Of a DNA stretch of 64,000 bases, positions 39,001 to 50,772 are shown piece after piece. This stretch comes from Atrichornis clamosus (Eukaryota > Chordata > Aves > Passeriformes > Menuridae), in NCBI GenBank assembly GCA_013400975.1, contig WBMZ01003460.1:1-64000 (forward strand). Reading direction: 5' to 3'. A model generated the notes under the pieces. The model was not told the DNA's origin, did not search any database, and saw only the letters and a program-made list of their open reading frames with translations. The position numbers and the translations under genes are program-made. How positions within the stretch are numbered: position 1 is the first letter of the stretch; every line of letters starts with the position of its first letter.

Positions 39001-42000
39001 TTTGTCTGAGGCAGAAAACTGCTGTTTTCATAACTTCTTTTAAGTGAGTATAGTTGCATTTATGCATCATACTCTGCATTTGCTTTGTTCATCTGGGAAA
39101 CCTGCAATGCTGTATCAAGGTGAGATCCTTTGAAAAGAGAACAATCCAAGGATCTCAAGAGACGTGACTCTCTTAACCAAGTAGCAGTTAGATTACAGTT
39201 TTCAGTCCAAGTTCACTTTAATCAATCTTCCCCTCATTATCAAGAGACAGCAAATCAGAGAGAGCTAAAAGACATGTGGCAGACGCTCGTTGATTGGAAT
39301 GACATGCAGATTGCTGGCTCAGCAAAAGTGCAGCGTCATGGTTCAGTCTGGATCATTTGTCAGAAATGAAAATCAAGTGTCACAGCGTCTTGCTCACTAA
39401 TTGACATCAGAGGAAACACATCAGCCACAAGTGCTTCATTTCCCTTCAGTGCATGAAATCCACTGCGCTGGGAGGTCGTGTCGTTATCTAAGTCACCGTG
39501 GAGGAACAATGTAAATACTGGCTACTCCCGGTAGTGCTAAGGAGACACACATTTGTGATCTTGTCGCTGAAATCTTGCAGTCTCTTACTACAGGTTTCAT
39601 GTAATCAGTACCAAAAGTTTCATGCTTAGGAGTCAAGCTCTGCTGACAGTCATTTGGCTTTCATACACAAGTCTTTGCTTAATTCAATACTACTGGGGTT
39701 TTGTGTTGTGAGAGATAAACATCCCGTCTTTACTTCTTTGTTCAGCTGACAAATGGGAATTGCTGATGAATAATTCTGGGAGAGTTGCAGTAAAATAAAT
39801 GGTGAGCTTGTTGTTGGGATCTTTTTCTTTTTTGGAAAGATCATAAACTTGAGAAGATATAATTCCCATCAAGAAAAGCTCCCTAGAAAGTTTTAGGAGA
39901 CACAGTTAAGTACAAGTGTTTCATGGATTTAAATCCAGCTTGGAAAGTGGGACTTGATAGATGAAGGGAGTTCAACTTGAATTCTGTGTAAGGTTCTTGA
40001 TGTCATTGTTTGGTTTTTGTGGGGTTTTCTTGTTTGTTTGCTTGTTCTGAAGTAAAGATTTACAGAATGCTGAAAATACTTTTTTGAAAGGGCATATGAC
40101 AATTTAATTTGGTACTTCTTTGGTATCACCCATGCTTTCAACAGTTCTTTCTTCTTTTAAAAAAGTCACTTTGTGGTGTCTCCAGTGTTAACAGAGCAGA
40201 TTTTTTCTTGATGAGAGACAGAGGTAATTTTGAATCAAACATGTTTAGTGGTTGGTTTTAAACAAAAAGAGGATTGCAAGGATTGTCAATCATCACTTTT
40301 AAATGTTAGCAACAAACAGCTACTTAAATGTACCATTAAATAAATATAGTGTTCAGGCAAAATCTTCAGCTTTGAGCATTTTCAGAACGAAATTATTTTG
40401 CTTTAAAATAGCCATAATTGGAAATGTAGTAAAGTATTTCTACAAGTTAGGAATAATGAGAAATGTGATGAGGAGTGAACTAAAGCCAAACCACAAATGA
40501 GTTTTCCATTCATTACTGGTGAGCAATGATAAATAATTGCATTTATAATCTAGAGAATCTATATTATATAAACTACATATTCTATATTCCTTCTGCTTCT
40601 TTTTTCTTCTCTAAAGTTTCATGATTTTATTGCTTCCAGTGTTTCAGTAGCTGCGTTCTCTCCTTGTTAATACAAGTGTTGGTTACGTTTTTAAGCTGCA
40701 GTGTGAATCAGTCCTGTTTTGTGTAATGCAGAAGAAAGAGCTATATTTTAAATATGTTTTCTCACGTTGGACCTTATTATCATGCTTTGAAAAAATTTAC
40801 ATCTGGTAGAGTCTTTTGCATTAGACTCCCACTGTCGCTGTGAATATTCATGACCTCTATTTCATTTTTTTGCCTTGATCCTTTTTCCAATATAAAAAGA
40901 GGACCAGCAATACACATGCCAGTTATCGGCCCTTGGGTAGGTTTAGCCAAGGCCTGTGTTCTAATATTTTAAACTAATAATAGGCCCAAACTGGTTTTTC
41001 TTTTAAGAAAACTTTAATTTGAGAGCATGAATGAAATGTGAGGATATAAATAAGAATGTCAGTGTTCAGATCTGATACTTTCCTGTCCTGTATCTCCCCT
41101 GACATCACTGAATTTGCTGGTCATTCACCATGGCTGTCTGTAACAATCCTATTTATCTAAATATAAGTTTAAATCTTTCAATGTATTTAAATTTCCAGCA
41201 GCTAAAAGTGTTTGCAGGCAACCACTGCACAGGGTTAATGTTCAGGATAAATCTTACTCATAAATATGCTAATACTAATGAAATTGTTTGATATTTTTTA
41301 TTCATATGGAAAATAATGCATAAATATTAACTTTATCTTATATTTGCTGCTCTTATGTTCATTGTGTGAAATAAAGAAGTGGAAAACTGGGAAGTTGAGG
41401 TTAGGGAAAGGGGAGACATCTTTTCTTTGATCAGGATAGAATAGGGGTAATGATACATTTTCTGTTGCCTAAATTTTTGCTCTGGACAGAATAAAAAACT
41501 TTATTAAATTTAAGTCTAGGTGAACAATGGAATAATAATGAAAACTACACAATTAATATTCTTTGTGTATTTACAGAAAATACAACGTTTGCTCATTTAT
41601 ATTCTATCTTTTCCTTGCACCTTTGCCAATACTAAGGCACTTTTGTGCAGCATCTCAAACTTGCTGTGCCCAGGGCAACTGGGGAACCTGTTCAGTATAG
41701 GCTGTACCGTGTGTCTGTACTGTAAGCATTGTGTACCTGTGTAGTTTGTGCAGTGGTGAACACAGACACCGTCACCAGGAGGCCTGGCTCTGTATTTCCT
41801 TCACTTCACTGTAGTTACTCCCCTGTGCAAGGCTTTTAAAATGAATTCGCTCCTGTTTCATCTTCAAACTTACACTAAGTTTCTAACAGTCCCATTATGT
41901 GAATTTAGTAGGGTACTAAAGCCTTAACAAATTAGAATCATCCTTTACTTTTATTCTTCTATTTTGTGTGCCTGTCTTCCTAGAGACAAGATATTTACGT

Positions 42001-44640
42001 GTTTGTTGATATTTATCCTTAGAATAGAGGGGAATGCCTATGTTTAATGTGAGTTTAACACTTTTTTTGTTCTTGTAGTATTTCTGTTAGATTAGCATGT
42101 TCTAAATCTCAAAGTATAAAGGGTTTGGGGATACTTTAGGGACATTTTGTACCTGCACATCATCTTTTAAAATTACTCGTTCATTTGGGATTTTGAAAAC
42201 AGATGCCTCTCTCCTTTGTAAGGAATGAATTGCAGTTTATGTGACAGGTTTTTCCTTTTTTCCTAATTTATCAATTACACTTTGAAATATGTAGCTTGAA
42301 ACTTCTTTGGGTTTTTAAAAATTATTATTAACAACAAAAGCCTAAATTTGAAAGGTTGTGAGGGTTTTATAAAAATTTCTTTAATATGTTCTGTTTTGAC
42401 CATCAGAAACTCCAGTCACATCTGAAAACCAGGGCCAACAGATGACAAATAATTTTTAGTCGGAACACCAGCTCTTTCTGGAACACAGTGTGTTTGATTT
42501 TGAACTCCAGCCTGGTGACTTGGCTTTTCTTTCAGCTATGCCAGTGCTCCAAATTTGCAGTTTTATGTAATTCACTTCTATGCACTGAACCATGTATGTT
42601 TAGGTTTTTTCCTCCTCTTCTTTTCCTCTTTTACTGAGGTGCAAAGAAGAAAGCATGTTCTATGTATATATGCTATATATTAATACATGTAGGTTATTCC
42701 TTAGAATAGGAATAAAATGCAGCTTTCCAAGGATAATAGGGAAACAATTGCTACAGCTCATTACTTTATGTCATGATACATTAGTATAATGAAGAGTAAT
42801 TAATTGTCTTACTGGCATTGTATTACTGAATATTTTCTGATATCTGGTTACGAGTCAAATACTGCAGAACGGTGATGAAGCATAACAGTAAAATTATTCG
42901 GATGTAGGTGGAACGTTCTTGCAAGCAGAATCTCATCCTGATCCTGGGGAGGTGGGAAAGGGGAAGAGATTTCAGATCATTAAAACTGATCATGTTGTAG
43001 AACAGCTACCAGGTGAATATATTTGGTAGTAAAATAACTGGGAGAGCTTATTTGGGGTTTACCTGCTTGTGTCCCTGCAGAGTCACTGCTGTGACACCCA
43101 GAAAAGTGTCGGGGTTCTGGGCACAGCAAGGGAAGGTGATTGACCTTTAACCATTGCAAACAGGAACACTCAGGGGACAGCTCCACCATTTGTGTTTTGT
43201 GTTGATAGGGGAAAAATGCCATGACTCTGCATGCAGAACATGCACTTCTCCCTGCTTCAGTGAAAATTGAAGAGGCATTTTGAAGCCCACATGCATGGGC
43301 TCTTCTGGAGAACGATGCTGCAAAAAATAAAGAGTATTTCCACCGCTGAACTGCACATTTCTATACAAAAGCAGTTTATACTGATTCACGTGAGTGCACA
43401 CTGTTCTGCAGAAGAGGCCGGCTCAGTTGGTTTCAAGGTGCTGTGTCGTTGCTTAGACAACTCTGCTGGAACACCCACAGTCCTCACAGGCCCTCCCTTG
43501 TGCAGGATTTCAAGGGTGAGCCATGTACATTTTAAAGTGAATAATTACAGTAACCCAATTTCAGTGATTTCTTACAGGGGTGTTAGGTCTGTGAAGCTGC
43601 AGAATAAGAAAAATTTACTTTTGTGTTTTCTGACAAGTTCTGTATAGTGTTCATGTGTCAAATATCTTTTTAAATGAAAATGCTTGCAGAATGCACTTGT
43701 GGCAGGTGTCTTCAAAGTAGTTCTGCAGGAAAATTAATTTCTCTTTGCCAACTGTAATGAAAAATGCTTTCAATGGTGTACTCACCTCTAAAATATAAAA
43801 TAGCTAATGAGAACTAATATTGCCATTTTTGCAAGTCTTTCTCCTCAAGGCTGGTCTCAATGGACTTCGTGTATTATTTGTGGAGTTTTTTTTTAGTATA
43901 GGCTAAATATGATGATTATTCTACCTCTGTATAACAGTTTTTACAAAGATATAACCTTTGTGAATATATTGTTCTTCAAAACATCTCTGAAGTACTGTGC
44001 AGTGGTGGCCTGCATCAAGACAGTGCAAGTGTCATAATTCTGTGAATATTTACTGAGATGCTCCCTGAATTGTCCCCCTGAAGTAACTAGAGTTGCTTCA
44101 TCTGTAAAATTAAGTAGAAGACTGAGAGTCTGCAGCATCGGAGCCTCGGAGACTTCCCACTGGTTTTGGTGCCCAGGGGAAAGTTAACAGACTTTGAAGA
44201 GATTTTAATTTAGAGAAGTGTTTGGGTGGTAACTGCAGCTTCAGAGATAGAAGGCTCAATCTAGAGCTCTATTGACTACAGAGGAGACCTTGAGATGAAA
44301 TTCAGATCCGTGAATGTTCCTGTTTCCTAGAACTCCCAGGCTTGTAAATCCTGACAGAAATCGCAGGCTGTTAAATGTCTACAATTTTTTTTTCATTTTA
44401 TTTTTAAATATTGAAATGAGAATTTCCAAGTAATTCATAAAATGTAAATGACCCATCTTCTCTATGTCCTCACTGCTGTTATTAAGTATATACAAGATGT
44501 TCAGTGCTGTAAAAATAAAAAAATCTACTTATGGAAATTCTGAACAGAAATGTTTGCCTTTAGGACCAGTCACAATGAATACATGTGTATTTGCATTGTC
44601 ATTTTTTTGCCTATGTGTGCCATCTGTTTCAATGCCAACT
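36046..44640 (+). other. GABRB2: GABRB2 intron, last part before exon 4
   Basis: AT-rich intron. It holds a CT-rich stretch at about 36500-36549 that ends in CAG but leads to no recognisable exon, an AT-rich 9-bp inverted repeat at 38179-38203, and a block at 39131-39520 that reads like a regulatory element. The rest shows nothing I can name. Confidence 0.7.
39131..39520. promoter_or_regulatory. Candidate conserved non-coding element
   Basis: This block has balanced base composition, no homopolymers and a high density of motif-like words: TAATCAAT-type and ATTGATTGG homeodomain or CCAAT-like words, TGACATCAG-type words and several GCTCA/TGAGC words. That is unlike the poly-T and AT-rich intron around it. 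A short stop-free frame (39130-39369) resembles nothing known to me. Conservation cannot be measured from one sequence, so this is an impression only. Confidence 0.25.
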
Positions 44641-44901
<261 letters not shown>

Positions 44902-47284
44902 AACCATTTCCAACTCTTCTGTCTCTTAATTTAAAATCATGATTAAAAAGCTAAAAATAAAAACCATTCCTTGCTTCTTTTTTTTTTTTTATGCTATTCT
45001 TGTTATTGCTGTATTCTGTATAACTGATGATATTCCAGAAAAAAAATTAAGTATTCTTAATACTTAGATTTTTTTTAATACAAATTTTGGAGATAAAATG
45101 CCATTTTTAGTACAGTTCAGACACTTGTATTAAGAACAGATAAGACTGTAAATATTATTTGAAATACTCATTCTGGATTAAAAGCCTGGTTTGGAACTGC
45201 TTCTTCAAAGGAATTGAAGTATGAAATACAAAATGAGGATTAGAGGAAAAAATGGAAAATTTATGGGACAACTGAATTGGTAATTTAACTGATATGTTTT
45301 ATAAATATTTTTGATTGAATATTAAATTGGTTTGTATGCTACCTAGCTTTCTAAGATGAGGTATGTTTTCCAGCCTCTTTTTGTTGTTGTGTATGACTGG
45401 ATGGAGAAATCAACAGAAGGACTTCACTCTTGAGAAGTTCTGAAAACTGGGGAGAATGCTTGTTTAGTGATGTTTATAGGAAAAATACTTGCTGAGAAAT
45501 TTTAGATTTAAAAATTTTAGATTTAAAAATATTGCTACAAAAGGTGACTGACGACTTGGTGTGGGTAGGTAACAAAATAGCAGGAAAGCGCTGTCTGGGT
45601 TAACAGTAGGAAATGCTGCAGGGCTGGTTATTGTACTTACCAATTTGTGCTGTGTCCAATTGTGTTTTCTGTGGGAGCAGTTCAGGCTTTGGCACTGGGA
45701 GCAAGTCTGGAGGTTTTGTTACTGTTCAGTGAAGCAGCAGCTGCTCGGTTCCTTGAAATGTAGTTGTGGTTTAAAGGGAAATCTAAACCCACTACGTAAC
45801 ACACGTTTGTATTAATGGAGTGAGAGCGAGCGTGAGAAGGGTTTGGTGTAGTTTTCAATTTTAGACTCTGAAATCATAATCTTTATTTTTAAGAATAAAT
45901 TAGAAATAAATATCAAGTTTAATGTTTTCAATAATGCTAACTTTTTATTGCTACTTGTAGCATTTTCATTCTGACTACTTAACAATCCATAATAATTTCT
46001 ATTTTTTAAAATGTTGATAAACCATAAGTAGAGCTCACAAAAAATTGTCCATAGAAGAATCAAGTCCAGAGAAGAATAAAGTAAAAGAAAGTTTTGTTTT
46101 CTGGGGCTTTCTTGTTGTTCATTTGTTTTTCAAAACTTTTGGAACCTTTCATGAAATACTTTTTCTGAGGTTTTGGGGCTTTTTTTTGTTTCTCTTTTTT
46201 TAGCTGAACTGGTGTTGGCACTGCTTCATTGTCTTGGGTGAAGCGTTTCTTCCTTTTCATTAAGCACATACAGCAAATCAGTTTAATATCTTTTTTAAGA
46301 TGCAATAAAGTGAAATGGAGTCTATTTTTTACTTAAAACTGTTTAATGTAATTAGAGGGATCATTATTAATGCTTTGATCCTTTATTTCCCAAAGTTGCT
46401 TTCTTCAGTACTTGCAATCAAAATATGGTATCCAAAATGGTTTTACAGTAATTCTGTATGGGTTTGGTTTTTTTTTTTCTGTTGTAGAACTTATGCACAG
46501 CCCAAAGTTAAAGGTGTTCAGACAATTTTTTTCCCAGGCAAAAAATTTCAGTTCAGGAAATTATTTTCTAGTATTCTTGTATACCTAGCAGTCTCATATT
46601 CGAGGTTATCGATTCGTACATCCCTTTTAAGACTCTGCTTGGTGCATTTCAAGTGTTCTCTTTGCCCCGTGAGCTGTGAATTCTGCCGCTGTGCTGGAAT
46701 GGGTGGTAACAGGGGCAGGAGCGGGGTGATGGTGTCACCCCTGCTGCCCTGCCCAGCACTGAGACTGGGGACTGCAACTGCCTTTGTTCTTGCTGCAACT
46801 GCAGACCGGAGCAGCACAGAGGGGAAGGACACCTCTGGTCACCGTGTCTGGCGCGGAGACCGTGCAACGTAACAGTGCCTAATAGAGGGCATGGCAGGAA
46901 AAGCCCTTCTTATATGTCCTAATTATTAATGATCCGTGGACAAGTCTTGCGAAATATAAAATATCCCTTGGCTTCCTCCTCGTCAGACTCAGCTGAGCAG
47001 GTCTCAAAAGCTTTCTTGCTGAAGTGCCACCCTGGGGCGGGTGGGGCAGGTGCGCTGGTGGTGACACAAAAGGGTTGTGTGAATGGCCATATTCTGCTTT
47101 TGCCTTCACTGGACAATCAACGATCTGATTCTAATATTAAGGTTCTAGTTTTATAGCTTTAAATTGCTTTATCTATCTATTTCATATAAATTCAATTCCG
47201 ATTTAGTGTCATTTCAAGTGTCCACAGTAGTGACATATTTAATGCTTGCTTATGAGTAAAGTCCACATATCTGGAAAATGCCTG
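44902..47284 (+). other. GABRB2: GABRB2 intron 4, first part
   Basis: AT-rich intron directly after exon 4, with a 15-base tandem repeat at 45497-45530 and a GC-rich patch at about 46660-46870. A 185-codon stop-free frame (46315-46872) covers that patch but resembles no family known to me and has no exon-like boundaries. Confidence 0.7.
45497..45530 (+). repeat. Tandem repeat, 15-base unit, 2.3 copies
   Basis: The unit AAATTTTAGATTTAA occurs exactly twice in a row and is followed by four bases of a third copy. Confidence 0.95.
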
Positions 47285-47290
47285 CTTAGT
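47285..47290. repeat. Target-site duplication, left copy
   Basis: CTTAGT directly before the LTR, identical to the right copy at 47564-47569. Confidence 0.85.
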
Positions 47291-47563
47291 TGTCGCTGTT
47301 GAACCACTGGCCGAGCGAAAGAACCAGCCGAGTTCGGGTGAGGCTGAAAATCTGTATTTATTATTTAATTCTAAAACTTATATAGACTGTCCAAAGGTCG
47401 TCCGGATTGGGTCAATTCATAGCCTCCCCCTAAGCCGATAGGCCAGGTAGAATGTCCATCTTTCCAGAGACAGTTTTCAATAACATCCAAGCTTTTATCT
47501 CTCTTTACAAAACATAGAAAGAAGAAGAGAAAAGTTCCCGTGGGAAAGGTCTGTGTTACCACA
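47291..47563 (-). mobile_element. Solo LTR of an endogenous retrovirus
   Basis: This is a 273-bp element that starts TG and ends CA and is flanked on both sides by the same six bases CTTAGT (47285-47290 and 47564-47569). On the - strand it shows LTR order: it opens TGTGGTAACACAG, has a TATA-like TATATAAG (47377-47384), a polyadenylation signal AATAAA (47357-47362), and a CpG-containing U5-like end. The polyadenylation signal lies close after the TATA box, as in retroviruses with a short R region. A 6-bp target duplication is typical of class II (ERVK/alpharetrovirus-like) proviruses. No internal gag, pol or env sequence remains, so it is a recombined solo LTR. It lies antisense to GABRB2. Confidence 0.87.
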
Positions 47564-47569
47564 CTTAGT
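47564..47569. repeat. Target-site duplication, right copy
   Basis: CTTAGT directly after the LTR, identical to the left copy at 47285-47290. Confidence 0.85.
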
Positions 47570-50171
47570 TGTATTTTACACACATCTAAAAAATCCTGTA
47601 CACTGTTACTAGTCTGAAAATCACTATTATTTTTGCTGCATTAATTTACTTTAACTTATATTCTCAGACACATATTCTTACTTTGAGATGCATTTTTCTA
47701 AAGTGAGGTTCCTTTAAGTATCAGTCTTAATATTTTTTACCTCCCCATACATCTATTTATAACCATTATTACAGGCACACACATACATATGCTGCTGTGA
47801 ATTTACCTTGCATTTACCTTGATTGCTGTAATCAAATTCATTGAACTGCAAGTGATCTTATTAGTATAAATGTAACCAGCCCATTCTTTTATGTCCCTGT
47901 AGTTTAATTTTTTTTTTATAATGCAAGCGGTGATCCCTTAACGTTGTTCTTTTTGTTTTGGTGAGCAGAACCCATACATGGTGTGCATGTCACATCTGAT
48001 TAGATTTGACATTGTGAAGGTAAATTTCAGGAAGGACTAGGAGGCAGTTTTGTGAGCACCTGGTTATGCTGTCACTGAAAGAGGGGAGAGAGAGAGAAAA
48101 ATGGCTAATAATGAATGTAGGCATCTAAATGGTTGGTGTGCTGTCGTCATAGCCTGCCCTGTTCACTGCTGCAGGGCATTAGTTAAGGGCATAACTGAGT
48201 TCCTGACCATTTTTTTTTACAGAGAACTTGACATACTGGTTACTTTTAGGTTAAGAAGGACTTTTATTTCTGAGGGATAGCTGCCAGCTATTTATGTTTT
48301 GGGAAAATGTTTTATTTCATATTATTTTCATATTCCATCTGGCAAGAAAATTATTCTTTGCTGCCAAGAACAGGACATTCAATAGATGATATACTTAAAT
48401 CACCTAAATGGTAGAAAATTGTAAATATATAGTCTTAAATGAAGAGTCATTACAGGGAAAATTACTATGTTGGTAGTTAAGATGACTTGTAAGAGGATAT
48501 TAGTGATTTGACAACATATATAGAACAGTAAATTTAGATATTTAAATCTAGAATAGCAGTTTACAGTAGATTGAGCAAAGCTTGAATAAGATATGCAGTC
48601 AGAACTCAGGAGAAGATATGGCTTTGACTAAATTTCTGTATGTTAAAATATCTGGTTTATAGAACACACTTAGCAGAAATGGGTGGTACAGTAGATGAGA
48701 TTTGTTATTTCTTAGATTTATTTTAATATATATATAAATATATATGTAGAAAATTTCCCCTGACTTTTGACATCAAATCTGTTCTAAAATGCAGATAGAA
48801 AGTTCAGCTGTCTTCTGCTTTATTCTGTGTAAGCCTGGGCAAGAATCCCTTCTCTGATTTTCACAGCCTGTGAAAGCATGAAGGTTTGGGGATTTTTTTC
48901 CAGGGATGAAATGCAAGATTTGAGAATGGTGACAAGTAAAGATGCTTCTGTTGCCAATTTGGAATTGCTGCTTTTTGTGTAACTTTGTTATGGTGCCTTT
49001 CTGGAAGTCAGCTCTTTGATGGGAGAGAGTATTGGGATGCTGTGTGGCAGAATAAGGAGAAAACTCAGTTTAGAACACTAGGATTAAATATAGTTGAAGA
49101 AGTGGCTGAAGACAAAGATATTTTTTGTGGTTTTGCACCATTAACAGGCTGTTTACAGAGATATTGACTCTTGCATACACTTCTCCCTGCCTTCCTCACA
49201 AGAGAGCTCTGCAACAGTGGGTAAAGAACTGATAATTGCATGCCCAAGAGCACGGGGCACTCCTGTATCTCTTCAGCGAGATGGTTTTATGCTTTTTGTA
49301 AATGAAGTTTGTGGGTGTTTTTCAATGAAAAATAGAATATATTCATAACTTCTGATAGGGGCCACGTTCTGTGAGGTAATGACATTCCCATCCTTTTTAG
49401 CAAAAAAGAAAACAAAAGGAAGTAGAACAGAGTAGTTTTTTTTCAGAAATGAAAGACTTTTCCCAGTTTGAAAGCCCAACAGTTTTACTTGCCAAGATTC
49501 ATCTAATACATTACCAACTAAAAGTGTCCAACCCAGCCGGCAGTAATTCCTATTTGGCTGATGGAACACAGTAATCTCCCGTAAATGAGAGAATTATGTG
49601 TATGATGGTCTTGCTTTGTTCTCTCTCTATTTCCTGCTACCAGCATTGAGTCACATGAATCCCAAACAGTCCTGGATGCTTGGATTTTGTGTTGTCTCAG
49701 CTGTGCCTTCTGCTGTCTGCTCACTCAGTTTCAGCTGCTTGGAAATTTTCACTGTTGCAAGTAAAATAGATTCTCCCACACATTGCTCTGCTAAAATAGC
49801 ATTGGGCATTTTTGTTTTATTAATAGATTTTTTTCAGCAGTTTAACTTCTCACAGGCAGCTTATTATCTACAAAATCTGATGGACAGGTTTAAAAGCAAT
49901 TGATTTGCAAATACCTTTAATTCTCAGATTATACTGTTTGAAAGGTGAATTGCTCACACCAGCTATCCTTCAGTAAAGCACTTGATCTTTATTTTGCTAC
50001 TTTTTGCTTTTTTTCTTTTTTTCGAGGGGGTGTTGGTTTTCTTTTTTTTTGTCTGGATGGTTTTTTGTTTGTTTTTGTTTTTCTTCCTGATAGGGTATAT
50101 TTTTTATTTAAAACCCTGAACATAATTTGAAGTTCCATTTTTCAGTTTTAAAATCATTTTTACTACCTGGA
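47570..50171 (+). other. GABRB2: GABRB2 intron 4, second part
   Basis: AT-rich intron with a TA-rich stretch at 48724-48747 and T/G-rich low-complexity sequence at 50033-50085. I see no exon or recognisable element. Confidence 0.7.
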
Positions 50172-50314
50172 ACCCTGGAAGTCTTCAAAGCCAGGTTGGA
50201 GGGGGCCTTGAGCAACCTGGTCTGGTGGGACATATCCCTGCCCGTGGCAGGGGGGTTAGGACTAGGTGATCTTTAAGGTTCTTTCCAACCCTTTAACATT
50301 CTGTGATTCTATGA
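50172..50314 (+). mobile_element. CR1 LINE fragment, 3' end
   Basis: This is a 5'-truncated CR1 copy. It contains TTCAAAGCCAGGTTGGAGG, then GGCCTTGAGCAACCTGGTCT, then CCCTGCCCGTGGCAGGGGGG, and ends GATCTTTAAGGTTCTTTCC through the ATTCTGTGATTCTATGA tail. The subfamily differs from the copy at 17021-17322, which ends GATGATCCTTGTGGG. It reads in the same direction as GABRB2. Confidence 0.93.
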
Positions 50315-50617
50315 ATTAACATTATGTCTGTGGACTGCCTATAATATTTAAAATATCCTTGTCAGTCTGAAATTTCCTCTGTCAGAAAGCAAGAGATCTG
50401 TCCTACCTTTTTGATACAAAATTATATTTCCAGAAGGGGGACAGAAGTTGATTAAGGACTTTTAATGCCCATTCATGGTAAGCAAAAAATTTTCTCAAAA
50501 TCTTTCTCAATTTGGGGATTTCTCATGCAAAATAGTTCTATTGAAGGTCCCAAGGAATAAAGCAGAGAAATACTAGTACTGTTATTTCTAATGATATATA
50601 AACTGAAGACTTGGACA

Positions 50618-50772
50618 TGAAACAAATCATCCAGTTCCTCTACTCAGTTATTTCATTTGTTAAATTGGAATGCTAAAACCTACCTTCTCACAGGGGTGTT
50701 GTGAAGATTAATTAATTAGTTCGTAAAGTGCTTTGATCCCATAAAACACTACATAAGTGCCAAGCATTATTG
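50618..50772 (+). mobile_element. Ancient MIR-like CORE-SINE
   Basis: The order of words fits the 3' half of MIR-type SINEs: an AAATCATCCAGTTCCTCTAC block like the 'cctcagtttc' segment, a TTTGTTAAATTGGAATG segment like 'ctgtaaaatgggga', then GGGGTGTTGTGAAGATTAAT, GTAAAGTGCTTTGATCCC, AAGTGCCAAGCATTATT. The 'AAAGTGCTTTGATCC' version is the one I associate with amniote MIRs seen in birds and turtles. It is strongly diverged, as expected for an element fixed before the bird radiation. Confidence 0.68.

Noticed and set aside
46315..46872. 185-codon stop-free frame on the + strand
   Set aside because: It crosses poly-T and AT-rich sequence into a GC-rich patch and has no family resemblance or exon boundaries. 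A chance frame is the simplest reading.
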